Shown piece by piece: positions 24,691-33,910 of a stretch of DNA of 52,807 bases. The position numbers and the translations under genes were made by a program. The first letter of the stretch is position 1. Each line of letters starts with the position of its first letter. The DNA comes from Ktedonobacterales bacterium (GTDB lineage: Bacteria; Chloroflexota; Ktedonobacteria; Ktedonobacterales; Ktedonobacteraceae). The notes under the pieces were generated by a model. The model had not been told where the DNA came from, ran no database searches, and saw nothing but the letters and a program-made list of their open reading frames with translations. The stretch is from NCBI GenBank assembly GCA_027451525.1, contig DAIDJF010000039.1, positions 1-52,807 of the forward strand, read 5' to 3'.

Positions 24691-25644
24691 ATGACACAAA
24701 CTGATGATATTCGCAAGGTTCAGGAGGCAGCACGGGCTATTCGCCAGAGCGTTGGGCGCGTGATTGTCGGCAAAGAGGCGGTTGTTGATCTCTTGATGGT
24801 TGCCCTGCTGTGTGAAGGCCATATCTTGTTTGAAGATGTGCCCGGCATCGGGAAGACGACGATGGCAAAATCACTCGCGCGTTCACTCGGTTGCTCTTTT
24901 CAACGTATTCAATTTACTCCTGATCTACTGCCCTCCGATATTACCGGCATCACCTTTTATAATCAAAAGGTGGGCGATTTTGAGTTTCGCCCTGGACCTC
25001 TGCTGACGCAGGTTGTGCTGGCTGACGAGATTAACCGCGCAACACCACGCACGCAATCTGCTTTGCTTGAGGCGATGGAGGAACGGCAGATCAGTATCGA
25101 GCGCGAAACGCTACAGCTACCACGTCCCTTTATCGTGATCGCCACACAAAATCCTGTCGAGTTAGAAGGCACATTCCCGCTACCAGAGGCACAGCTTGAT
25201 CGCTTTTTGATGCGCTTGCGCTTGGACTATCCCAGCTACGCGGAAGAACGCCTGATGCTGCAACGCTTTCGCGCCGCCCAACCCTTACAAGAATTGACGC
25301 CAATTTTACACACGGAGCAATTGCTCCAATTGCAGCAGATCATTCGTCAAGTACGTGTTGAAGGTAGCATTGAAAATTATATCGTTGAAATTATTCACGC
25401 GACACGTACACATAACAGCGTCGAATTGGGCGTCAGTCCACGGGGAACTCTGGCCCTCTATCGCGCAAGCCAGGCATTTGCCGCACTACGCGGACGTAAT
25501 TTCGTGCTGCCCGACGATGTAAAACAGATGGCACGTCCTGTACTCGCCCATCGCCTGATCGCCACCAGTCGGATGAATGGGCGCGCGATGGAAATGGTGA
25601 TTGACGAGGTATTACAGAGCGTCGCGGTCCCCGTTGAGTCATAA
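24691..25644 (+). CDS. MoxR-type AAA+ ATPase
   Basis: 317 aa. Walker A EDVPGIGKTTMAKSLA (about 50-65), Walker B VVLADEINRATPRTQSALLEAMEE (about 110-135), sensor 1 FIVIATQNPVELEGTFPLPEAQLDRF and a C-terminal lid with SPRGTLALYRASQAFA. MoxR ATPases act with DUF58 and related proteins as chaperones for maturation of protein complexes or cell-envelope functions. It is followed 50 nt later by the DUF58 gene, the classical pair. Confidence 0.95.
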   Translation: MTQTDDIRKVQEAARAIRQSVGRVIVGKEAVVDLLMVALLCEGHILFEDVPGIGKTTMAKSLARSLGCSFQRIQFTPDLLPSDITGITFYNQKVGDFEFRPGPLLTQVVLADEINRATPRTQSALLEAMEERQISIERETLQLPRPFIVIATQNPVELEGTFPLPEAQLDRFLMRLRLDYPSYAEERLMLQRFRAAQPLQELTPILHTEQLLQLQQIIRQVRVEGSIENYIVEIIHATRTHNSVELGVSPRGTLALYRASQAFAALRGRNFVLPDDVKQMARPVLAHRLIATSRMNGRAMEMVIDEVLQSVAVPVES

Positions 25645-25694
25645 CGGTATACATAGTCTCGACCAATCTGCCAGGAGAGAGTAAAGAGAGAGCA

Positions 25695-27053
25695 ATGGGC
25701 AATAGCATTCGTATCAGGCGACGCCTGTACGCGCTTGGCGCACTGATTATGCTTATAGGGATACCTTTTCGGCAGCCGCTGTTTATCGTGAGCGGCCTGT
25801 TGCTCCTATGTGCTGTAGCGATAACGGATATCTGGTCATATTACTGTTTACAGGATTTACGCTACCGACGCATTCTCAGCACGCAACGCATTGCATTTGG
25901 GGAGCGCGTCACGCTCTCAATCTCAATCGAAAACGCGAAGTTACTCCCATTGCCCTGGTTAGAGACCGAGGATGTGATAGCCAGTAGCCTGGAACTTGAA
26001 GGGCAAGAGCTACGCCGTCATGTGAGCAGCAATCAAATGATCTTGGAGTGCCTGTTTAGCCCACGCTGGTACGAGCGCGTCACGCGCCGTTATACGCTAC
26101 GTGGCGCAACGCGAGGCATGCATGTGCTTGGCCCTACACGTGTGCGTAGTGGCGATATCTTTGGCTTTACGACGCGCGAAACAACCTTTAACAACTATCA
26201 ATACCTGATGGTGTATCCATTAGTAGTGCCTATCACCAGCTTTGGTTTACCCGCGCGTCACCCTTTTGGCGATAGACGCGCGAAACGACGCCTTCTAGAA
26301 GATCCATTGCACATCATTGGTACTCGCGATTACGTCTATGGAGACAGTCTACGACGTGTCGATTGGAAGGCCACTGCGCGTATGCAGAAGATGCAAAGCA
26401 GGGTCTATGACGCGACCACGACCTATACGCTAGAAATTTTTCTGAATACGACGGCGCGTTTTGACTCACATTACGGCATTCATCCTGAACTCTACGAGCT
26501 GGCGGTCTGTGCTGCTGCTTCGCTTGCCAACTGGTCAATTGACGCGGGCTACGCAGTCGGGCTTTACGCGAACAGTATTGCGTTCCGGCCCGAAGAAAAA
26601 ATTAGTGCAAACACCTTAGATGAAGATATCGCCTCCTCGGAGGCACAGGCCCAATTGCGTCGCCGTCGTGTGCATATTCCAGCCTCCTGCAACGAGCGGC
26701 AACGCGAACAGATCATGGATGTACTGGCACGTGTCCAACCCTATTTCGGTACAAGCATCGAGGACCTGATGCGGTCCGAGCGTTCTCGCCTGCCTGCTGG
26801 CTCAACGATTGTGTTGATTACCAGCAGTCTCAGCGAAAAATTGATTGATACCCTATTACAGTTTCGTCAACACGGGCATACCGTTGCCATTCTCTTTATT
26901 GGCGATAGTCCTGTGCAGATGCGTTTGACAGGCATTGCGATCTATCACATCGGTGGCGAGGAAACCTGGAAAAAACTGCTCGCAGGAGCGCGTGCGCAAG
27001 ACACCACAGCGACACAGGGAGGCCCGCCACAAGCTGGTATCGCGTTATCCTAA
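25695..27053 (+). CDS. DUF58 (von Willebrand-like) membrane protein
   Basis: 452 aa. Two N-terminal TM helices (about 12-50), a beta-rich middle, and the DUF58 core motif GTRDYVYGDSLRRVDWKATARM (described here in parts: DYVYGDSLRRVDWKA near residue 215), then a vWA-like C-terminal half. It works with the upstream MoxR ATPase. Start ATG 25695 has AGGAGAG upstream. The third gene of the operon follows after 42 nt. Confidence 0.93.
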   Translation: MGNSIRIRRRLYALGALIMLIGIPFRQPLFIVSGLLLLCAVAITDIWSYYCLQDLRYRRILSTQRIAFGERVTLSISIENAKLLPLPWLETEDVIASSLELEGQELRRHVSSNQMILECLFSPRWYERVTRRYTLRGATRGMHVLGPTRVRSGDIFGFTTRETTFNNYQYLMVYPLVVPITSFGLPARHPFGDRRAKRRLLEDPLHIIGTRDYVYGDSLRRVDWKATARMQKMQSRVYDATTTYTLEIFLNTTARFDSHYGIHPELYELAVCAAASLANWSIDAGYAVGLYANSIAFRPEEKISANTLDEDIASSEAQAQLRRRRVHIPASCNERQREQIMDVLARVQPYFGTSIEDLMRSERSRLPAGSTIVLITSSLSEKLIDTLLQFRQHGHTVAILFIGDSPVQMRLTGIAIYHIGGEETWKKLLAGARAQDTTATQGGPPQAGIALS

Positions 27054-27095
27054 GAGCGTATGGACCATCTGGAATTGAGGTAAAGGAGTCCAGTT

Positions 27096-27908
27096 GTGCA
27101 TGAAGAACAAGAAAATGCGCAAGAGCGTCTTGAGATAGAGATCAGCGATCTCCCTACAATTGATTTAGATCAGCGTGCGCAGCAACTATTGCGCATGGGA
27201 CAGCATGTGCACACATTTCGCCAGCAGATGCAGCGACAGCAATCACATTTCCTATCCGCCCTCTCTCTACTCTGCGTGCTACTCACCGCCTTTTTACTTA
27301 ACGGCTCACAGCTATATAGGCCGATAGTGACACCACAGTCCACAACGGCCACAAGCGCGAGTATCATTCTGGGTCCAAATGGCCCGTTGGTCACAACACA
27401 GCTACGTGGCTCGAAAACCATTGTGAGTTGGACGAAAAGTGATGGAACATGGATTGTTGAGTCAGCCACGCTCCCCGCTGAATGTGGACAAGGCTCCGCT
27501 ATCGGCAATATCCATCTCATCGGACATTATCCAGTCTGGATTGCTGGTCTGATGGGTCCGAATGCGAATGTGCAACTCACGCCCCACAATAAGTTGAATG
27601 AGCAACCCTGGGTGGGATGGGATGTTCCTTTCTCAGCCGAGATCATTCATGGTGTGCATGGCCCTGTCACGTTCTCTTTCATCGGCCTCTCGGCAGGTCT
27701 CCCCCCACTTCTGAGTACACCCATTGACGGCATCTACAGTTCAGTCATCACCTTTAACCCAGACTTTCCAATAAGCTTGATGGTACCAAACACAGACAAA
27801 GCTATCAGCACCTGGAATTTTAAGCTGCATCTCGGCAATCCGGGCTGCTATCTCGCCAGCGCAGACTGGCCCAGCGGCCATTGGTCGATCATCTTTATTG
27901 CCAGATAG
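27096..27908 (+). CDS. Membrane protein of unknown function in the moxR-DUF58 operon
   Basis: 270 aa. An acidic then Gln-rich helical cytoplasmic region (1-50) precedes one TM helix (about 51-68, FLSALSLLCVLLTAFLLNG) and an extracellular beta-rich domain of about 180 residues. I do not recognise the family. Start is GTG 27096 with AAAGGAG 7 nt upstream. In many MoxR-DUF58 operons the third gene encodes a transglutaminase; no Cys-His-Asp transglutaminase core is visible here. Confidence 0.65.
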   Translation: MHEEQENAQERLEIEISDLPTIDLDQRAQQLLRMGQHVHTFRQQMQRQQSHFLSALSLLCVLLTAFLLNGSQLYRPIVTPQSTTATSASIILGPNGPLVTTQLRGSKTIVSWTKSDGTWIVESATLPAECGQGSAIGNIHLIGHYPVWIAGLMGPNANVQLTPHNKLNEQPWVGWDVPFSAEIIHGVHGPVTFSFIGLSAGLPPLLSTPIDGIYSSVITFNPDFPISLMVPNTDKAISTWNFKLHLGNPGCYLASADWPSGHWSIIFIAR

Positions 27909-27933
27909 TGCAGGGTTGGCGCAGAAAAGGCTC

Positions 27934-28821
27934 TTACTTGCTCTGTGGAACCTCTACATAGATGTTACCTTGCTCAATTTTGACATTGAGACGCGGCAAT
28001 GGTGAGAGATAGCGCGTGTGACCAGGAAGGTTGACAAAAGAGCCACCTTCATCAAAGAGGCCGCTATGACAGGGACAGTGGAAAAGACGATCACTGTCCT
28101 GCCATTGTACGAGGCAGCCCTTATGTGTACAAGCACCTGAGAGCGCGACAATCTGGGGCCTATTATAGTGATCTACGGTCTGTATCACATAGCCGACAAC
28201 GCTGTCAGTGGCAAAACGTACCGCTCCTGCACCAAGCTGTTCCAGCGTTGTAGCGAGTTGCCAGGTCGTAGGAATACCAACCGTAATATCCATAGTGTCA
28301 TAGGCAGGGGGTGTAGGTGAGGTAGTATGACCAGTTGAAACCTGTGCCGATTGTGGAGCATTGACTTTCTCTAACAAATGCTCGGCCCCCGCCCCAATTG
28401 CCAGAGACGCAGCGGCAACAGCACCACCAGTAAGCATAGCACGCCGTGAAACGCGCCGAATTAATGGCCCTTTTGTAGAACGCGATGGTGGCAGCGTCTG
28501 CGTGTGTGAAAAAGGTACAGGTGCTTCATGTTCCTCCTGTCCCTCTTGCGCAGGCAGCGCAGCAACCGGCGCGACAACATCAGCAGTATCAGATGACTCT
28601 TGTAGAGCAATCAGATGAGCTTTCAATTGTTCAGCAAATGCTGGGCGCGGCTCCGCCGCATCGGGAGGGAGCGAACGGAAAAGAGCCGCCATCTGATACA
28701 GCCGTGCTTGAGCAGGGGTCATCTCCTGTGGAGGATGAGCTGCTTGCCCTTGCTGTAGTTCTTCGATGTACCGTTCTAGCTCCAGATAATCTTCAAACCG
28801 TTCCTGGTCTTCGCCTGACAT
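27934..28821 (-). CDS. Rieske [2Fe-2S] protein with anti-sigma-like N-terminus
   Basis: 295 aa. Residues 1-75 are acidic and helical (FEDYLELERYIEELQQGQ, RLYQMAALFRSLPPDA, RPAFAEQLKAHLIAL), like cytoplasmic anti-sigma domains. After a linker comes a Tat-like/TM segment (SRRAMLTGGAVAAASLAIG, about 125-146) and an outer Rieske domain with both cluster motifs intact: CTHKGC (Cys231, His233) and CPCH (Cys249, His252). It follows the ECF sigma gene by 14 nt. It does not sit with a cytochrome b gene. The combination suggests a redox-sensing membrane anti-sigma factor; plain electron transfer is the alternative. Confidence 0.85.
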   Translation of the reverse strand: MSGEDQERFEDYLELERYIEELQQGQAAHPPQEMTPAQARLYQMAALFRSLPPDAAEPRPAFAEQLKAHLIALQESSDTADVVAPVAALPAQEGQEEHEAPVPFSHTQTLPPSRSTKGPLIRRVSRRAMLTGGAVAAASLAIGAGAEHLLEKVNAPQSAQVSTGHTTSPTPPAYDTMDITVGIPTTWQLATTLEQLGAGAVRFATDSVVGYVIQTVDHYNRPQIVALSGACTHKGCLVQWQDSDRLFHCPCHSGLFDEGGSFVNLPGHTRYLSPLPRLNVKIEQGNIYVEVPQSK

Positions 28822-28835
28822 ACCTGTTCTCCACC

Positions 28836-29453
28836 TTACTGCACCTCAGTAAGTACCGTTTCCATTTCCGCAGCACGTTTTAGGGCGCGAAACTGCAATA
28901 CCTTGACGTTCGCCTCGCTCAAACCCATCCGCTGAGCCGTCTCTTTGATCGTCAGGTTGAGCAGAAAACGGCAGACCAATACTTCACGATAGTGCTCAGG
29001 CAATGCTTGTAAAAGTTTTTGCACACGCTCTGATGGCGAGGTATGCAAAACCGGCTCCGTCTCCTCAATCGGGCCTTCCCAACCGCTATCCAACAGTTCT
29101 TCAAGAGAACTCATCGGAGCGCGATAATAAGCACGCCAGTGGTCTGCAATAGTAGTACGAGCAACTTGAAAAAGCCAGCGTTGCAACGTCTGCTGACCAC
29201 GTTCATGGTCCGCACTGCGCATCGCCTTAATAAATATCTGTGATGTTAGGTCTTCGGCCTCTTCTCGATTACCGAGCTTACTGTATACATAACGATAGAT
29301 CAGGCCCAGATTTTCCTCGTAAAACGTATGAAATGCTTTTGCGTCGTAGGGGCGTGTCGGTTGCGCTGGAGCAGAATCGACCGCCTCTTGTGACGCCGTA
29401 GCAGATAATATGCGCCGAGATGAACCACGTGAAATCTTCACGACATCCCCCAT
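28836..29453 (-). CDS. ECF RNA polymerase sigma factor
   Basis: 205 aa. Region 2 is FHTFYEENLGLIYRYVYSKL followed by NREEAEDLTSQIFIKAM and the RWLFQVARTTIADHWR core-binding segment; region 4 is LQALPEHYREVLVCRFLLN followed by the helix-turn-helix TIKETAQRMGLSEANVKVLQ. A 37-residue N-terminal extension precedes region 2. It is in an operon with the Rieske/anti-sigma-like gene. Start ATG 29453 lies only 2 nt after GAAGG, so a GTG four codons later is an alternative. Confidence 0.93.
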   Translation of the reverse strand: MGDVVKISRGSSRRILSATASQEAVDSAPAQPTRPYDAKAFHTFYEENLGLIYRYVYSKLGNREEAEDLTSQIFIKAMRSADHERGQQTLQRWLFQVARTTIADHWRAYYRAPMSSLEELLDSGWEGPIEETEPVLHTSPSERVQKLLQALPEHYREVLVCRFLLNLTIKETAQRMGLSEANVKVLQFRALKRAAEMETVLTEVQ

Positions 29454-29605
29454 GACCTTCAGGCTTTAAGCCAGAATGATGCGCAACTCCTGTATGCGTA
29501 CTAAAAACATGTGGGCAGGAGGTGGGCGCATCTACTAAGAAACTTGTTTGCGCTTCTCAGTAGAAGACGCTCCTGACCATATCATAGGGTACATACGGAA
29601 GAATG

Positions 29606-30700
29606 TTACAGCGCCTGAATGCCAGGGGTGCTTTTTGTCTCAGATTGTTCAGCAGCAGACGCTTCCGACGTGGCATCGTCCGCGGTCTCACGCGCCGCGC
29701 TCGTTTCCGCTGCTACATCTTCTGCCCCTTCGTGCTCAACTTGTACACCATCACCTTCCAATACAGGCTCCGGTTGTGACTTCTGCTCAATGCCATAGGT
29801 CGCGGCAATTTCACCAGCGGGCACAGGACGCGCATAACGCGAACGCATCACGAGGATGCTGATAGGGATGAGCGCAATGAAAACGACAATGGAGGTCCAT
29901 TGAGCTTGTTTCAGGCCCCAATCGAGACCCAGGAAAGAGACAATGATATTATCACGCACAAAAAAGACGGTAAACTGTGTGACACAGTACGAGAAGAGAT
30001 AAACGAAGGTTAATACGCCGGGGCGTTTGGTCTTGCTGGCGATATAAAACATGATCGCCATTACCACGACGTTAGTAAGCAGTTCGTAGGCAGCGGAGGG
30101 TTGCACTGGCACATTGCAGGTCGCAGGATTCAAACAGGCCCAACTATTGGGATTGACGTAGACCGTAGACCAGGGTAGCGTACTGCGAAAGCCAATAATG
30201 TCACCGTTAATCAGATTACCGATACGTCCAAAAATCTGCCCGACAATCCCCAAAAGCACCGCCGCATCAATAAAGACCAGCGGATTGGCGCGCTCGATAC
30301 GCGCACGCCAGATCAAGGTGGCGACAACCAGGAAAATCGCGCCAAAGAAGGCCATGCCGCCTTCCCAGGTTGCTAAAATATTCCAGGGTTTGAGCAGATA
30401 GTTTTGCACCAGATCCGGTTGCTGCACAACAAAATAAAGGCGTCCGCCAATCACGCCGGCGGCAATACACCACCATAGTACACGATAGATAAGTTCTTGC
30501 GTAATCCCTTTACGGGCAGCATATCCCCGAATGGCCCAGAGACCAACCAAGATGCCGACCACATACATCAGGCCATACCAGCGCAAGGCGAGCGGCCCCA
30601 GGTTGACGATAACGGGGTTGATATTAATGTAAATGTACGGCGGTCCAATACGCAGCCATCCCCAATCAATCAGGTAGGCCAACGGCAGGATACTTCCCAT
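29606..30700 (-). CDS. lgt: Prolipoprotein diacylglyceryl transferase
   Basis: 364 aa from ATG 30700, with GGGAGTG 6 nt upstream (an earlier ATG at 30715 overlaps this). Seven TM helices. The Lgt signature is GRIGNLINGDIIGF, and LALRWYGLMYVVG is the typical first motif. It adds diacylglycerol to lipobox cysteines such as those of the sugar-binding protein and CtaC encoded here. The HGG position of the fifth segment reads GGMAFFGAI, with Phe in place of His. A Glu/Ala-rich tail of about 80 residues extends past the normal C-terminus. Confidence 0.93.
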   Translation of the reverse strand: MGSILPLAYLIDWGWLRIGPPYIYININPVIVNLGPLALRWYGLMYVVGILVGLWAIRGYAARKGITQELIYRVLWWCIAAGVIGGRLYFVVQQPDLVQNYLLKPWNILATWEGGMAFFGAIFLVVATLIWRARIERANPLVFIDAAVLLGIVGQIFGRIGNLINGDIIGFRSTLPWSTVYVNPNSWACLNPATCNVPVQPSAAYELLTNVVVMAIMFYIASKTKRPGVLTFVYLFSYCVTQFTVFFVRDNIIVSFLGLDWGLKQAQWTSIVVFIALIPISILVMRSRYARPVPAGEIAATYGIEQKSQPEPVLEGDGVQVEHEGAEDVAAETSAARETADDATSEASAAEQSETKSTPGIQAL

Positions 30701-30814
30701 GCTTTTCACTCCCATGCATGTCTATGCTTCTGATTTCACCTATCCTGTATGATAGTACGCAATGCGGCGACATGCAAGTAGTCAAGACTACAGAAGCATG
30801 GGTATTTCAGGTGA

Positions 30815-31003
30815 TTACCAGAAAAGATGCAGCGATTGTGCCATCAAGAACAGCAGAAAGAAGACCAACAATACACCGGCAAACATCCCCGTGAGACAGC
30901 CTGGAAGAAAGAACAACGGGCGACGGCGCAGCGGGCGTGGTCTCCCATAAAAGAGAAATGGACGTTCACGCAAGATTGGACGGCGACGACGATAATGTAG
31001 CAT
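30815..31003 (-). CDS. Small basic single-TM protein
   Basis: 62 aa. The first 30 residues hold many arginines (RRRRPILRERPFLFYGR), followed by one hydrophobic segment (LTGMFAGVLLVFFLLFLMAQ). Start ATG 31003 has GGTGG 8 nt upstream. No family recognised; a real gene is plausible but unproven. Confidence 0.45.
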   Translation of the reverse strand: MLHYRRRRPILRERPFLFYGRPRPLRRRPLFFLPGCLTGMFAGVLLVFFLLFLMAQSLHLFW

Positions 31004-31031
31004 AGTGACACCACCAAAGAATACTAGCCAG

Positions 31032-31056
31032 ACACTTTTTTCTTATACAAAAGTGT
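31032..31056. promoter_or_regulatory. Inverted repeat in divergent intergenic region
   Basis: ACACTTTT and AAAAGTGT form a perfect 8-bp inverted repeat with a 9-nt spacer, between the small basic protein (minus) and the DMT exporter (plus). It may be an operator or a weak hairpin. Confidence 0.35.
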
Positions 31057-31203
31057 ACCTTTGAAATCTCAAGATTGTCTAAAGGAAAAGTAAGCAATTG
31101 GTCATATTTTCTTGACAAAGCGTGTTGTATACTAGTGGTAATTGGTTTCTACGAACCGACCGCACTCATTCATCTACAGCACACAAATTTGAAAGTTTTT
31201 TGC

Positions 31204-32160
31204 ATGCAAACATCATCTACCACATCTGGCAGTATCCATGTTGAGAAAAAAACGCCAACGCAGCGGCGGCTTCTCACCGTGTTGGGTTTTATCACCATCG
31301 TGTTGATCTGGGGATCTTTTCCCGTCGCCGCTAAACTAGGCGTAGAGCAGGCACCGCCGCTGCTTTTCTCCAGCTTGCGTTTCCTGCTTGCATTTCTCAT
31401 CATGCTTCCCATCATTACTATGCGGCGTACACGCCTGTGGATTTCGCCTAAACAGCATCTGCAAGTCTTTTTAATGTCGCTCTTTATGGTTGGCCTGCCC
31501 AGTAGTATTTTTTTCGCCTCGGCGCCTTATGCTCCCATCGGTGTTCTAACACTGATGTGGTCCACCACACCTTTATTTACCGCGCTCTTCAACATGGGCG
31601 GTGTGGGCGAGGCACGTGGGTGGCGACTCATTGTGAGTCTGCTGGTCGGCCTGCTCGGTATCGGCATCGTTCTGCTCGGTCGTTTGCCTTTTCTATCAGG
31701 GAGTACAGGCAACCTATTAGGCAATGGCAGTAGTGGACTCGTCTTATTTTGTGATCTGGCGGTCCTGGCCTCGTCAGGCATTTACGGTTTTGGCCTGCGA
31801 CTGGCAAAACGCAATAATACGGATATGTCAGTGATAGTACTGACCACGTGGCAAATGTTTTACACAGGTATTTTTGTTGGCCTACTCAGTCTGATCTTCG
31901 AGCATGGCTATACGCTCCATCCAACATGGAGCGGCCTTGCCATCTTGCTCTACTTAGCAGTTTTCTGTAGCTGTATCACTTTTTTCCTGACCTTCTGGCT
32001 CATTCGCCGCATTGGAGCCATTCGTACAGCCTACAGCGATTTTATTATTCCAGGCGTGACACTGATCCTCTCGTTCTTCTTTTTAAGCGAGAGCATCACG
32101 CCAGCAAAAATCATCGGCTTTGTACTGGTGATGCTAGGCTGCTTCCTCGTGCAGCTATGA
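31204..32160 (+). CDS. EamA/DMT-family exporter
   Basis: 318 aa from ATG 31204 (open frame extends to 31075 but the extra residues are not family-like and the RBS is weak in either case). Ten TM helices in two EamA repeats: FITIVLIWGSFPVAAKLGVE opens the first, and GAIRTAYSDFIIPGVTLILSFFF lies in the second. Family members export amino acids or metabolites; the substrate is unknown. Convergent with fumC. Confidence 0.88.
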   Translation: MQTSSTTSGSIHVEKKTPTQRRLLTVLGFITIVLIWGSFPVAAKLGVEQAPPLLFSSLRFLLAFLIMLPIITMRRTRLWISPKQHLQVFLMSLFMVGLPSSIFFASAPYAPIGVLTLMWSTTPLFTALFNMGGVGEARGWRLIVSLLVGLLGIGIVLLGRLPFLSGSTGNLLGNGSSGLVLFCDLAVLASSGIYGFGLRLAKRNNTDMSVIVLTTWQMFYTGIFVGLLSLIFEHGYTLHPTWSGLAILLYLAVFCSCITFFLTFWLIRRIGAIRTAYSDFIIPGVTLILSFFFLSESITPAKIIGFVLVMLGCFLVQL

Positions 32161-32175
32161 CATAGCTACACGAGG
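32145..32175. terminator. Long hairpin overlapping the DMT exporter stop codon
   Basis: CCTCGTGCAGCTATG (32145-32159) and CATAGCTACACGAGG (32161-32175) form a 15-bp inverted repeat with one mismatch and a single central base. It spans the TGA stop at 32158-32160. It separates the convergent DMT and fumC genes. There is no strong U-tract, so termination is only one reading. Confidence 0.55.
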
Positions 32176-32206
32176 CAATGAGCAGCAGGTTAATGCATAA
32201 AAAGGC

Positions 32207-33625
32207 TTAGCCAGCGACTGGACCACCTTCCAGGCCGGGTTTGGTCATGCTGGCAGGATCCAACACGCGGTCAAGTTCCTCTTCGCTCAGGTTCGTCTGC
32301 TCACGCGCCACCTCGCGAATGGTCTTGCCCGTCTTGTATGCCTCTTTCGAGATGCTGGCGGCGGCATCATAACCGATAATGGGAGCCAGCGAGGTACAAA
32401 TGGCAAGACCGCGCTCGACCATCTCTGGCCCCTTTGTGGCTGCCGTGAGGCCCTTGATACACTGCTCGGTGAAGTTGTGCGCCACCGTTGCCAGCAGGCT
32501 AATCGACTGTAGCAGGTTATAGGCGGTAACAGGCATCATCACGTTGATCTCAAAATTGCCCGCCTGACCAGCGACGGTGACGGTTGTGTGGTTACCTATC
32601 ACCTGCGCACAGACCATGCAGACAGACTCGGCGATGACAGGGTTGACTTTACCGGGCATAATCGAACTACCAGGCTGGACGGCAGGCAGGTCGATCTCGC
32701 CGATACCAGCGCGCGGACCAGAGCCGAGCCAGCGAATATCGTTGGCAATCTTCATCAGACTAACCGCCAGGGTGTTGAGTGAGCCACTGGCCTCGACGAC
32801 ATTATCCAGCGTGCTTTGAGCCTGAAAATGGTTGCTAGTCTCACGCACAACAACGCTATTCATCTCAGAGAGACGCTGACAGACACGGGCCGAGAACTCA
32901 GGATGCGTGTTTACACCTGTACCAACAGCCGTGCCGCCCAACGCGACCTCGGAAAGCTCACTCTGTGCGTGGCGCATCCGCGCGATACCGCGCTCAATCT
33001 GACCGGCGTAGCCGAGAAATTCCTGCCCTAAGCGAATTGGCGTGGCGTCCTGAAGATGCGTGCGCCCCGTTTTGATCACAGGCATAAACTCTTCAGCCTT
33101 CTGCTGCAAGGCTTGTTGCAACCCTTGCAAGGCTGGCAGCAGTTCATGCTCAATGCTGACCAGAGCGGACAGATGAATTGCAGTTGGAATCACATCATTG
33201 GAGGATTGCCCAAAGTTAACATGGTCGTTGGGATGGACCTTGCGTGAGCCACGCGCTCCGCCCAATAGCTCGCTGGCGCGGTTGGCAATCACCTCGTTTG
33301 CATTCATGTTGGTCGAAGTGCCAGATCCCGTCTGAAAAATATCAAGCACAAAATGACTATCGAGTTTCCCGTCAATCACCTCTTGGGCCGCACGCACAAT
33401 GGCCTCAGCCACCTGTGCATCGATCAGGCCCAGAGCCTCATTCGTCTGTGCCGCCGCCTGCTTGATCTGCCCTAGGGCGCGAATAAATTGACGAGGGAAA
33501 CGCAGGTCACTGATTGGAAAGTTGAGTACAGCACGCTGCGTGCTTGCGCCATAGTAAGCATTGATGGGGACGCGCATCTCACCCATCGAGTCGCGTTCAA
33601 TGCGAGTCTCTTCGGTACTGTTCAT
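32207..33625 (-). CDS. fumC: Class II fumarate hydratase
   Basis: 472 aa. Interconverts fumarate and L-malate in the TCA cycle. Superfamily motifs: TGSGTSTNMNANEVIANRA (substrate loop), KTGRTHLQDATPIRLGQE (catalytic His region) and the flexible signature loop GSSIMPGKVNPVI carrying the catalytic Ser. Length and N-terminus (RIERDSMGEMRVP) are normal for the homotetrameric class II enzyme rather than aspartase, though the two are close. Monocistronic. Confidence 0.95.
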   Translation of the reverse strand: MNSTEETRIERDSMGEMRVPINAYYGASTQRAVLNFPISDLRFPRQFIRALGQIKQAAAQTNEALGLIDAQVAEAIVRAAQEVIDGKLDSHFVLDIFQTGSGTSTNMNANEVIANRASELLGGARGSRKVHPNDHVNFGQSSNDVIPTAIHLSALVSIEHELLPALQGLQQALQQKAEEFMPVIKTGRTHLQDATPIRLGQEFLGYAGQIERGIARMRHAQSELSEVALGGTAVGTGVNTHPEFSARVCQRLSEMNSVVVRETSNHFQAQSTLDNVVEASGSLNTLAVSLMKIANDIRWLGSGPRAGIGEIDLPAVQPGSSIMPGKVNPVIAESVCMVCAQVIGNHTTVTVAGQAGNFEINVMMPVTAYNLLQSISLLATVAHNFTEQCIKGLTAATKGPEMVERGLAICTSLAPIIGYDAAASISKEAYKTGKTIREVAREQTNLSEEELDRVLDPASMTKPGLEGGPVAG

Positions 33626-33777
33626 GTATGTTTTGCTCCTGGTATCGTCTCTTTCATCTTGGGATCACATCCCAAAAGAGGTTGTATAGGGACACCAATC
33701 GGACGCACCCGCCATTGTTCAGATGCGCCACTCTAGCAGGCATTATATCACCGAGACCTCACAACGGTATCACACAC

Positions 33778-33806
33778 TTGCTCATCCATCATTTATACAG
33801 TACAAT
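33778..33806 (+). promoter_or_regulatory. Possible recQ promoter
   Basis: TTGCTC (33778-33783) and TACAAT (33801-33806), 17 bp apart, about 100 nt upstream of the recQ start. The 285-nt gap between fumC and recQ contains no gene. Confidence 0.4.
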
Positions 33807-33910
33807 ACAGGCAGTGTATCAATAAAAACGGCTTACGCAAAGCATACCAAACTGAAGCTAAGAGCAAGGTCATAGCGAAATAAAAAATACTATGTTGTGA
33901 GGGATTTTTT

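Noticed and set aside
31111..31133. TTGACA and TATACT upstream of the DMT exporter as a promoter
   Set aside because: The boxes are only about 11 bp apart, far from the 16-18 bp needed; neither pairs with another good box.
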